15,782 nt of DNA from Deltaproteobacteria bacterium (lineage in GTDB: Bacteria > Desulfobacterota > Dissulfuribacteria > Dissulfuribacterales > QOAL01). Under the pieces are notes generated by a model. That model was not told the origin of the DNA and did no database searches. It saw only the letters and a list, made by a program, of their open reading frames with translations. Made by a program: the position numbers and the translations under genes. The stretch covers positions 1 through 15,782 of the forward strand of contig JAMOUE010000062.1 of the NCBI GenBank assembly GCA_027068235.1. Direction: 5' to 3'. How positions within the stretch are numbered: position 1 is the first letter of the stretch; each line of letters begins with the position of its first letter. Below, one piece after another: positions 9,193 to 15,416 of this stretch.

Positions 9193-9272
9193 GATTGCTT
9201 CTTGTTGCCAGGGTTCTTCTGCAAGGCCGTATGAGATTGCTTCGCTCCGCTGAGGCTTCGCTCGCAATGACG
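9193..9272. repeat. Composite REP-like unit (diverged arm plus standard element), copy 1
   Basis: Two elements in reverse orientation lie with 40 bp between their starts. The first (9193-9224) begins GATTGCTTCTTGTTGCC and reaches CTGCAA. The second (9233-9272) runs from GAGATTGCTTCGCTCC to CGCAATGACG and has an extra internal segment. The same composite recurs at 9334 and 9555 with identical internal spacing. Confidence 0.75.
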
Positions 9273-9333
9273 ATGGGGTGCGGTTCTGGTGGCGGAGAAG
9301 AGGCTTCGGCGTTTCTCTGCATGGTTGCATGGG

Positions 9334-9402
9334 GATTGCTTCTTGTTGCCAGGGTTCCTCTGCAAAGCCGTATGAGATTGCTTCGCTTCGCTCGCAATGA
9401 CG
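9334..9402. repeat. Composite REP-like unit, copy 2
   Basis: A diverged element (9334-9365) is followed by the short standard element (9374-9402), both in reverse orientation and again 40 bp start-to-start. The upstream TCGGCGTTTCTCTGC segment is also repeated before copy 3, so the duplicated unit extends beyond the hairpins. Confidence 0.75.
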
Positions 9403-9447
9403 ATGGGGTGCTCCTTTCCATCTTTGCCATGCGGCCTGTTCCCAGCA

Positions 9448-9500
9448 CGTCATCGCGAGGAGGCCCGAAGGGACGACGAAGCGATCCCGTGCTACATTGC
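9448..9500. repeat. REP-like element with long conserved flank, inverted copy of 6391-6443
   Basis: A forward element beginning CGTCATCGCGAGGAGG with apical CCC-GAA-GGG, then GACGAAGCGATCCCG and the flank TGCTACATTGC. It matches 6391-6443 in reverse complement over 53 nt with a single difference, in the apical loop. The two copies flank ligA and acyP in opposite orientation. Confidence 0.85.
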
Positions 9501-9554
9501 AGTGGAGGGACGTAGTGGAAAGGTATGTCGGCGTTTCTCTGCTTGAGCGTGAAG

Positions 9555-9634
9555 GATTGCTTCTTGTTGCCAGGGTTCCTCTGCAAAGCCGTATGAGATT
9601 GCTTCGCTTCGCTGCCGCTTCGCTCGCAATGACG
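9555..9634. repeat. Composite REP-like unit, copy 3
   Basis: A diverged element (9555-9586) plus a standard element with the GCTGCCGCT insertion (9595-9634), both reverse-oriented, 40 bp start-to-start as in the other two copies. Confidence 0.75.
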
Positions 9635-9640
9635 ATGGAG

Positions 9641-9791
9641 ATTGTGGCTTGCTCCTTTCCACCTTTGCAAGGTCGTGTGAGATTGCTTCGCTCCGCTCGC
9701 AATGACGAGGAGGATTGTGGCTTGCTCCTTTCCACCTTTGCAAGGCCGTGTGAGATTGCTTCGCTTCGCTGCCGCTCCGCTCGCAATGACG
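9641..9791. repeat. 73-bp tandem duplication containing REP-like elements
   Basis: The segment starting ATTGTGGCTTGCTCC at 9641 is repeated at 9714, a 73-bp period, with one visible mismatch (GGTCGTG versus GGCCGTG) before the copies diverge inside the hairpin element. Each copy ends in a reverse REP-like element: the short form at 9679-9707 and the form with the GCTGCCGCT insertion at 9752-9791. Confidence 0.75.
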
Positions 9792-9840
9792 GAGTGGATA
9801 GCACGTCATCGCGAGGGGCCGAAAGGCCCCGTGGCGATCT
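9752..9840. repeat. REP/BIME-like pair with GGGGCC-GAAA-GGCCCC apical hairpin
   Basis: A reverse element (9752-9791) and a forward element (9804-9840) face each other across a 12-nt spacer, as at 6391-6493. The forward element holds a perfect 6-bp apical stem, GGGGCC (9815-9820) and GGCCCC (9825-9830), closed by GAAA. No T-run follows on either strand, so it is not an obvious terminator for rnr, which ends at 9906. From 9841 to 9905 I see no gene. Confidence 0.8.
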
Positions 9841-9905
9841 CCCCCGCCCTTGCAATGATAGTTGCAATAATACTAATGATAGTGATGATGAACTTGTCAA
9901 TTTTC

Positions 9906-12047
9906 TCATCTCTTTTGCTCTTCCTCTACTATCTCAAAGTTCAAGTGTCTCCTGGCCTTGTTTACAGAAATAAGCCGCAACACTATTTCCTGTCCAAGCC
10001 TGTAAACCTTCCCTGTACGTTTTCCCCGTAGCAGGTGCCTTTTGGAGTCAAATTCATAGTAGTCGTCTGCCATATCCACAAGCCGCACAACCCCAGATAC
10101 AAATATCTCTTTTAGCTCAACAAACATACCAAAAGAGGTGACTCCTGAGATTATTCCGTGGAATTTTTCTCCTATCTTGTCTTCCATGTAGCGTATCTTC
10201 AGGCGGTCTAACATTTCTCGTTCGGCTTCCATGGCGGTTCTTTCCCTGCGGCTCAGATGTTCACCAAGGGGAAAGAGTTCTTCCTGGGTGTATATGGGGC
10301 GTTTACGTTTGCGTCTCAGATTTCCTTTCAGCACCCTATGGGCAACAAGGTCTGGATATCGCCTGATTGGAGATGTAAAGTGCAGATACGTGGGAGAGGC
10401 AAGGCCAAAATGCCCTTTATTTTCAGGGGAATAGACTGCCTGGTTCATGCTCCTAAGTAGCATGGAGTTTACCACATATTCTTCGGGTTTTCCTTCCACC
10501 ATGCCGAGTATCTTTTGAAACCAGAACGGGTCAATCTTCTTGGGAGTCTTGATGTTGTAGCCAAGGCTGCGAAGGTATTCTACCAGATCGTCTATCTTTT
10601 CTCTTTCAGGCGGTTCATGGATTCGATAAAGCACTGGTATATCCCGTTCTGCCAGAAAGCGCGCAACCGCCTCATTGGCAGCAATCATAAACTCCTCAAT
10701 AAGCCTGTGAGCCATGCTTCTTTCTCGCAGGACAATACTTTCAAGCTCACCTGTAAGGCCAAGTATCACCTCTGGCTCAGGAAGGTCAAAGTCAATGCTT
10801 CCGCGCTCCTTCCTCTTTTGCATGAGAAGCCTGGCCAGTTCCTCCATCTGCCTGATTCCCTTTAGAAATTTCTTGTGTTTGTTGAGAAGTTTTTTGTCTT
10901 TTCCATCGAGCAGCCTTTGCACTATCTTGTAGGTGAAACGGTAATGGCTTCTCATTACCGCCTTGAAGAAAGTGGCCTTTTTTACGTTGCCATTAAGGTC
11001 AAAGCTTATCCTTGCAACCATAGCAAGACGATCCTGGTCTGGCACAAGGCTGCATAGTCCATTTGACAGTTTTTCAGGAAGCATTGGGATTACCCTGTCT
11101 GGGAAATAGACACTTGTTCCCCTTTCCAGGGCGTCTGCATCCAAAAAGGAGCCTTTTTCCACATAATGGCTCACATCCGCTATGGCTACAGTGAGCACAA
11201 AACCGCTCCTGGTCTTTTTTACATGGACTGCATCGTCAAAGTCCTTTGCGTCTTCTCCGTCAATGGTCACAAGGGGCAGGTTCCTGATATCCTTTCTTCC
11301 TGAAAGGTCTTCTTTGCGAACGCTGTCTGGCAGCTCATCTGCCTGGATCATGGCGGGTTTGGAAAATTTGTTTGGCAACTGATACTTTTTTATGACTATC
11401 TGGGATTGTACCTCAATGCTTTCAGGATCACCAAGAACCTTGACTATTTCTCCCTCGGCCGTAGATCCTGTCCGGGAGAAATGAAGCACCCTTGCAACAA
11501 CTGCCATGCCATCGATGTCGCCGTATTTTTTGGGGTTGGGTATGAGCACTTCAAAACGAAGCCGTTCGTTTTCAGGTATGACCACTCCCAGGTTTCTTCC
11601 AGTATGGAAGATGCCAACGACCTCCTGAACAGTCCTTTCATTTATCCTTATGACTGCCCCTTCAGGCCCTTTGGGAGTATCTTTTTCAATACGGGCCGTC
11701 ACCATGTCGCCATGGACTGCGCCTTTTAGCTTCCTTGGTGGAATGAATATATCCGCTTCATCTGGATCAGGAGAGTGTACAAAACCAAAACCGTCTGGAT
11801 GTATGGTGATGGCGCCGGTTACAAGCCGCATCTGCCTGGTAAGGCCGTAGCGGTTGCCTTTAAGCAGGGTTATTTCACCAGAGCGGACAAGCTCTTTTAT
11901 TAGCTTTTTTGCTGCCTGACGTTTTTCTGGAGGAACGTGAAGGTTATGGATGATTTCTCTCATATAGAGAGGATGGCCAGCAGCCTTTAGCACAGAGAGG
12001 ATGGACTCTTTTGATATCTTGATATTTTTTTTCTTTTTTCGTCTCAT
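9906..12047 (-). CDS. rnr: Ribonuclease R (RNB-family 3'-5' exoribonuclease)
   Basis: 713 residues from the chosen ATG. RNase R degrades structured RNA processively from the 3' end and takes part in RNA quality control. A basic N-terminus (MRRKKKKNIKISK) leads into a helix-turn-helix-type N domain (about 10-75). Cold-shock-type domains follow (for example HPDGFGFVH and DADIFIPP-like segments), then the RNB domain with TIDGEDAKDFDDAV (D263, D269, D271, D272), whose spacing matches E. coli D272/D278/D280/D281. SPIRRYPDLVAHR closes the RNB domain. A C-terminal S1 domain (GIISGVTSFGMFVEL) ends shortly after, without the long lysine-rich tail of the E. coli enzyme. An upstream in-frame TTG at 12083 would add 12 residues, but it falls in the -35 box of a near-consensus promoter. 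I see no Shine-Dalgarno before the ATG, so the message may be leaderless. No intrinsic terminator is evident at the 3' end. Confidence 0.96.
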   Translation of the reverse strand: MRRKKKKNIKISKESILSVLKAAGHPLYMREIIHNLHVPPEKRQAAKKLIKELVRSGEITLLKGNRYGLTRQMRLVTGAITIHPDGFGFVHSPDPDEADIFIPPRKLKGAVHGDMVTARIEKDTPKGPEGAVIRINERTVQEVVGIFHTGRNLGVVIPENERLRFEVLIPNPKKYGDIDGMAVVARVLHFSRTGSTAEGEIVKVLGDPESIEVQSQIVIKKYQLPNKFSKPAMIQADELPDSVRKEDLSGRKDIRNLPLVTIDGEDAKDFDDAVHVKKTRSGFVLTVAIADVSHYVEKGSFLDADALERGTSVYFPDRVIPMLPEKLSNGLCSLVPDQDRLAMVARISFDLNGNVKKATFFKAVMRSHYRFTYKIVQRLLDGKDKKLLNKHKKFLKGIRQMEELARLLMQKRKERGSIDFDLPEPEVILGLTGELESIVLRERSMAHRLIEEFMIAANEAVARFLAERDIPVLYRIHEPPEREKIDDLVEYLRSLGYNIKTPKKIDPFWFQKILGMVEGKPEEYVVNSMLLRSMNQAVYSPENKGHFGLASPTYLHFTSPIRRYPDLVAHRVLKGNLRRKRKRPIYTQEELFPLGEHLSRRERTAMEAEREMLDRLKIRYMEDKIGEKFHGIISGVTSFGMFVELKEIFVSGVVRLVDMADDYYEFDSKRHLLRGKRTGKVYRLGQEIVLRLISVNKARRHLNFEIVEEEQKR

Positions 12048-12054
12048 GAATCTG

Positions 12055-12083
12055 ACTATAAGGGGGTGCAATAGGGGGGTCAA
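12055..12083 (-). promoter_or_regulatory. Near-consensus sigma-70-type promoter of rnr
   Basis: On the minus strand TTGACC (12083-12078) is separated by exactly 17 bp from TATAGT (12060-12055). Only 7 nt lie between the -10 box and the rnr ATG (12047), so transcription would start at or within a few bases of the start codon. This explains the missing ribosome binding site and rules out the TTG start inside the -35 box. Confidence 0.7.
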
Positions 12084-12229
12084 GCAGTTGTTAAGCGATC
12101 TTTTTCAATTCCACCCTTGAGACTTTGTGAAATTCAAGTAAACTTAAAAAATCTTTTCTGACGGGAAAGGCGATGTTGCTGCTATTTGATGCGTAATTAA
12201 TGATTGAACCAAATAAAAGGAGGTAAATT

Positions 12230-12958
12230 ATGAGGCTATTGGGATTAGGAATACTTCTGTCTTTTTTGATTGCTGGCTGTGCCGGGGTTGGGTTGCAGGT
12301 AGATAATCAGCTCCATGCAACGAGACAGGTATTAAATGAAGCTAAGGCCAAACAGTTGGACAAACAGTGTCCGGATGAATACAAAGAGGCAGAGTTGTTG
12401 CAGAAAAAGGCTGTGGCACTTTACAAGGCATGCCGCCCTGAAGAAGCTGCTCCAATTGCCAAGCAGGCTTACGACAAGGCCAAATCTCTTTGTTCTCCAG
12501 TGCCATGTCCTCCATCATGCAAGCATAAGCCTAGCCCAAAGGACAGTGATGGTGATGGAGTAATTGACGCCCTTGATAGATGCCCAAACACTCCAAAGGG
12601 AGCCAAGGTCAATAAGGTTGGATGCTGGATAGTTAAAGGATTGCTCTTTGATTTCAACAAGGCAGAGATCAAGCCCAAATATTACAAGAATCTGGACGAG
12701 GTTGTAAAAGTTCTAAAGGCCAACCCAGATTTGAAGGTTGAGATTCAGGGACATACCGACAACATCGGTTCTGCTGAATACAACATGAAGCTTTCCTTGA
12801 GGCGTGCACAGGCCGTTGCAGATTATCTCATCAAGCATGGGATCTCTCCTTCAAGGCTCCGGGTGAAGGGCTATGGTTTTACAAGGCCAGTTGCTCCTAA
12901 CGATACTCCAGAAGGAAGGGCTCTTAATAGAAGAGTGCAGTTGAAGCCTCTCTATTAA
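12230..12958 (+). CDS. OmpA-family outer-membrane lipoprotein with thrombospondin type 3 motif
   Basis: 242 residues. The signal peptide MRLLGLGILLSFLIAG ends at a lipobox Cys (C17) followed by Ala, so an outer-membrane lipoprotein is expected. Residues about 25-90 are helical and rich in Lys, Ala and Gln with several Cys (C47, C68, C88, C93, C97), possibly coiled-coil. DSDGDGVIDALDRCPNTP (105-122) is a thrombospondin type 3 calcium-binding repeat, common before OmpA domains. The OmpA-like peptidoglycan-binding domain (about 137-242) has GHTDN with D177, the LSLRRA arginines and NRRV (233-236), the residues that hold diaminopimelate. It probably tethers the outer membrane to peptidoglycan, Pal-like in role although not a close match to Pal. 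The start is supported by AAAAGGAGGT (12215-12224) 5 nt upstream. The gene is divergent from rnr, monocistronic, and ends at a strong terminator. Confidence 0.93.
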   Translation: MRLLGLGILLSFLIAGCAGVGLQVDNQLHATRQVLNEAKAKQLDKQCPDEYKEAELLQKKAVALYKACRPEEAAPIAKQAYDKAKSLCSPVPCPPSCKHKPSPKDSDGDGVIDALDRCPNTPKGAKVNKVGCWIVKGLLFDFNKAEIKPKYYKNLDEVVKVLKANPDLKVEIQGHTDNIGSAEYNMKLSLRRAQAVADYLIKHGISPSRLRVKGYGFTRPVAPNDTPEGRALNRRVQLKPLY

Positions 12959-12991
12959 AATTCATTACTTAGGTTAAAATTTAAGCTTAAT

Positions 12992-13028
12992 AAAGCTGCA
13001 GTCTCGAAAAGGGCTGCAGCTTTTTTTT
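12992..13028 (+). terminator. Intrinsic terminator of the OmpA-family lipoprotein gene
   Basis: A perfect 10-bp stem (AAAGCTGCAG at 12992-13001 with CTGCAGCTTT at 13014-13023) encloses a 12-nt loop and runs into an unbroken stretch of eight T residues (13021-13028). It lies 33 bp after the stop codon. Confidence 0.93.
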
Positions 13029-13078
13029 GTGTGGTGATCACGCATACCTTGCGTTACCTGTTGGTTGCCGCTTTTCCA

Positions 13079-13242
13079 AGCATCTTCGCAGGAGATTGTA
13101 CCGTTTTGCTGACACCCTTTTGCAATGCCGTGTGAGATTGCTTCGCTTTCGCTGCCGCTTCGCTCGCAATGACGAAGTGGAGATTAGGTCATTGCGAGGA
13201 GGCGCGAATAGCGCCGACGAAGCAATCCCATTCGGCCCCGCA
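13079..13242. repeat. Direct repeat unit 1 containing a facing pair of REP-like elements
   Basis: The unit starts AGCATCTTCGCAGGAG and ends CATTCGGCCCCGCA. Inside are a reverse element (13134-13174), a 13-nt spacer, and a forward element (13188-13229) with apical stem GGCGC (13201-13205), loop GAATA, and GCGCC (13211-13215). The unit is repeated 304-305 bp downstream. Confidence 0.8.
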
Positions 13243-13382
13243 TAAGAGTCCTGAACCGCACACCGCATTCCAGTATCTCCTTTGTCTGTCTATGTGTGTT
13301 TATGCAAGAAGATTGTTTCTATCTGCCCCGCTTTCTTGGGGAGTGGTAGTGCAGCCTGGCTGTAGAGGAAACGAGACTCCTC

Positions 13383-13547
13383 AGCATCTTCGCAGGAGAT
13401 TGTACCGTTTAGCTGACACTCCATTGCCAGGCCGTGTGAGATTGCTTCGCTCCGCTGCCGCTCCGCTCGCAATGACGAAGTGGAGATTAGGTCATTGCGA
13501 GGAGGCCTTTTTTAAAGGCCGACGAAGCAATCCCATTCGGCCCCGCA
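13383..13547. repeat. Direct repeat unit 2 containing a facing pair of REP-like elements
   Basis: This is the second copy of the unit at 13079. The reverse element is 13438-13477, the spacer is 13 nt, and the forward element is 13491-13534. Its apical stem is GGCCTTT (13504-13510), loop TTT, AAAGGCC (13514-13520), quite different from the GGCGC stem of copy 1 although the flanks are nearly the same. The 140 bp between the copies (13243-13382) contain a small CCCC/GGGG hairpin near 13327 and no gene I can support. Confidence 0.8.
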
Positions 13548-13594
13548 CCCCTCACCCCACCCCTGCACGAATCTGCTACTTTCTCGTCCCGTTC

Positions 13595-13622
13595 TTGACA
13601 TCCCTTTTAAATGTCTTAAAAG
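13595..13622 (+). promoter_or_regulatory. Putative sigma-70-type promoter of the membrane LuxR-type regulator gene
   Basis: A perfect -35 box TTGACA (13595-13600) is followed after 16 bp by TAAAAG (13617-13622), four of six matches to TATAAT. Transcription would begin near 13629, just at the AAAGGAG ribosome binding site, leaving a leader of about 15 nt before the TTG start at 13644. Confidence 0.5.
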
Positions 13623-13643
13623 TTAGTGAAAGGAGATGATTCG

Positions 13644-15146
13644 TTGGTAAAGGCCTTTCTAGAACTTTTAGATGATCCCATAGTACGCGGTTTTGTTTTA
13701 ACAACAATTCTTTTACTAGGTTTATGTCTTGAGCAGTCTCTACTAAACCAGCCTTTTATTCAAAATATTGCCTCGTCTTTTCTTGTTGGCAATCTTATAG
13801 GTTATCCAGTTGCCATATTTTTATGGCGTATCTTTTATCAAAAAGTCAATATACCGTTGTATTCCTGGCCGCTTGAGGCATTCCTTGTTGTGTTTTTTGC
13901 ATTAAAGCCTTTGCCGATTATATCTTTAGTGATTGGAATTGTATTTCCTTTACTTTTACTTCATCTATTCCTATTAGCTCACTATTCCGTTTACGCTTCA
14001 GATTTTAATGCAATTATTCTAAGGGTTGCATTTGGTATAGGCCTTGGAAACTTCTTACTTCTTGTCTTTCAATATGTTCCTTATCCTCTTGGAATTGGTT
14101 GGTTAAGTGTGGCTCTTGCCGCTTGGCGCATAAGGTGCCCATCGACACGGGCGATTATAAAACCTTTTTCTAAACATCAGTTAGACAAAAAGTATCTTAT
14201 ATTTTTGATTTTTCTCTTTCTTTTCTATACGGTTGGAGGCCTGTACTATGAGCTTCTAAAGGGGTTAAGCAGTAAGAATTTAGCCATTCTAGATGAATTC
14301 AACTACATTTTATATGTTGTTGGCCTGGCTGCAAGCGTACCCTTGGCCAGATTTCAAAAGGAGCTTATTCCATTCATTGCAATAACTATAATGGGTGGTG
14401 CCCTCCTTTTCATGACACCACCTTTCAATATCTCACCATATTCCGTTAGTGCTATGGAGCTGAGTTTTGGCATGATGGACTCCTATTCCATTGCCTATAT
14501 TTTTAGCGCTGCCAATGGATTGGAGGAAGTGAGCTTGGGCCTAGGGATTTTTCCTTTTTCAATACTTACAAACATGCTGATTTTAAATCATTTGCCCCCT
14601 GTCTTTGACATCAGATGGGGACTTGGATTCTTGTTTTTGACATTGATACCCTTGAGTCTCCTTACAAGGTCTAGCAGCAGTGTCAGAAGGAGAAGAAAAG
14701 TTTCACCTCCTTTTGTCCTTCCCACTCCCACTCCTGAAAATAACACCTTTGAAGATATCCTTGAAATAGAGAAACTTGAAAGAGAAAGTCTTAAAAGACT
14801 AAGCAGCAACAAGGGAAAGATGGGATGTGGCCATTTGAATTGTGATGTTGATATTGATGCTGATACTGATGCTGAGGTTGAGGTTGCAATTGATGAAACA
14901 GATACCGAGGCTCAGATTCATGACCAGAACATAAAAATGGATTTGGAATCTCTAGTGCAGGTCTTGAATTTGACCTCTCGTGAACAAGAGATATTTGCAT
15001 TACTCGTTAAGGGTAAAAAGTTAAAAGAGATTGCCAAGGAACTAGATATTGCCCTTGGAACCATAAAGGCCCTGACAAGTCGGATCTATGAAAAGGCTGA
15101 TGTAGATAATAGAGAAGAACTGTTCAAAAAATGGATGAATGAATAG
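13644..15146 (+). CDS. Polytopic membrane protein with C-terminal LuxR-type helix-turn-helix (membrane-tethered transcription regulator)
   Basis: About 500 residues. The first two thirds (about 1-355) contain roughly 12 strongly hydrophobic segments (for example FVLTTILLLGLCL, YLIFLIFLFLFYTVGG, GLGFLFLTLIPLSLL), resembling a major-facilitator-type fold. A basic stretch (SSSVRRRRK) marks the cytoplasmic exit of the last helix. An unusual acidic linker around residues 395-430 is rich in Asp and Glu (CDVDIDADTDAEVEVAIDE). The C-terminus from about 440 is a LuxR/GerE-type DNA-binding domain: LTSREQEIFALLVKGKKLKEIA, then recognition helix LGTIKALTSRIYEKA. I infer a one-component sensor that detects an envelope or transported signal and binds DNA from the membrane; the ligand is unknown. 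Start choice: TTG at 13644 has AAAGGAG (13629-13635) at 8-nt spacing. An in-frame GTG at 13626 would lie at the expected transcription start and lacks a good ribosome binding site. The gene is visibly more A+T-rich than rpoC or ligA. No terminator follows. Confidence 0.85.
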   Translation: MVKAFLELLDDPIVRGFVLTTILLLGLCLEQSLLNQPFIQNIASSFLVGNLIGYPVAIFLWRIFYQKVNIPLYSWPLEAFLVVFFALKPLPIISLVIGIVFPLLLLHLFLLAHYSVYASDFNAIILRVAFGIGLGNFLLLVFQYVPYPLGIGWLSVALAAWRIRCPSTRAIIKPFSKHQLDKKYLIFLIFLFLFYTVGGLYYELLKGLSSKNLAILDEFNYILYVVGLAASVPLARFQKELIPFIAITIMGGALLFMTPPFNISPYSVSAMELSFGMMDSYSIAYIFSAANGLEEVSLGLGIFPFSILTNMLILNHLPPVFDIRWGLGFLFLTLIPLSLLTRSSSSVRRRRKVSPPFVLPTPTPENNTFEDILEIEKLERESLKRLSSNKGKMGCGHLNCDVDIDADTDAEVEVAIDETDTEAQIHDQNIKMDLESLVQVLNLTSREQEIFALLVKGKKLKEIAKELDIALGTIKALTSRIYEKADVDNREELFKKWMNE

Positions 15147-15182
15147 GTTTAGGATAATTTTTAAAAAAATGTAAAATTCTAT

Positions 15183-15311
15183 GGTTTGCGCAGGGTTTAC
15201 ATAGGGTTTACGCGAGGTTTACGTAGGGTTTACAGCAGGTTTACAAGGGTTTACGTAGAGGGTTTACGCAAAATTTGCACAAGGTTTACAAAAGGTTTAC
15301 AGAGGGTTTAC
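15183..15311 (+). repeat. Array of twelve GGTTTAC motifs at 11-bp phasing
   Basis: Motif starts are 15183, 15194, 15205, 15216, 15227, 15238, 15248, 15261, 15272, 15283, 15294 and 15305. Ten are exact GGTTTAC; the first reads GGTTTGC and the ninth AATTTGC. Nine of the eleven steps are exactly 11 bp; the other two (10 and 13) nearly cancel. All motifs are in the same orientation, often preceded by G and followed by G or A, while the 3-4 nt between them vary. The period is close to one helical turn, so the motifs lie on one face of the DNA. This suggests cooperative protein binding. The array begins 37 bp after the LuxR-type gene and ends 100 bp before a TATAAT box. Confidence 0.85.
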
Positions 15312-15410
15312 GAAATCTTTTTCCCAAAAGAGAAAAGTTTTTCCCATCACCATCTTCCATAAAATCATAATTAATTTCAACAAGATAGCTTCTTTAAAAA
15401 TTTTTGACTT

Positions 15411-15416
15411 TATAAT
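15411..15416 (+). promoter_or_regulatory. Putative -10 box (TATAAT) without a good -35, upstream of the secreted-protein gene
   Basis: A perfect TATAAT has no recognisable TTGACA at 16-18 bp upstream, the pattern expected of an activator-dependent promoter. Transcription from here would give a leader of about 130 nt. The leader (15423-15554) is A+T-rich and holds only a weak TTTTATT/AATAAAA hairpin (15512-15530). Any TATAAT in such A+T-rich DNA could be chance. Confidence 0.35.

Noticed and set aside
9193..9840. CRISPR array
   Set aside because: Repeats alternate in orientation, vary in length and contain hairpin inserts; there are no uniform unique spacers and no cas genes in the window.
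9160..9973. Long open frames on both strands (up to about 250 codons) in the repeat block
   Set aside because: They run through tandem hairpin repeats and read as repetitive RHCERSEAISHG-type peptides, a known artefact of this repeat family. No ribosome binding site or family resemblance.
12048..12083. TTG at 12083 as the rnr start, giving 725 residues
   Set aside because: The TTG is the first half of the -35 box, the extra residues (MTPLLHPLIVRF) do not look like RNase R, and there is no ribosome binding site.
12176..12203. TTGCTG / TAATGA as promoter of the OmpA-family lipoprotein gene
   Set aside because: Spacing of 16 bp is allowed but both boxes are poor matches in A+T-rich DNA; not enough to list.
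13027..13639. Open frames of 60-156 codons between the lipoprotein terminator and the regulator gene
   Set aside because: Again translations of the repeats; overlapping frames on both strands, no ribosome binding site, and one runs into the regulator start.
15183..15311. CRISPR array or plasmid-type replication origin
   Set aside because: Motifs are 7 bp with 3-6 bp gaps, far too short for CRISPR. Iteron-like appearance noted, but there is no replication initiator gene nearby, so an origin call is unsupported.
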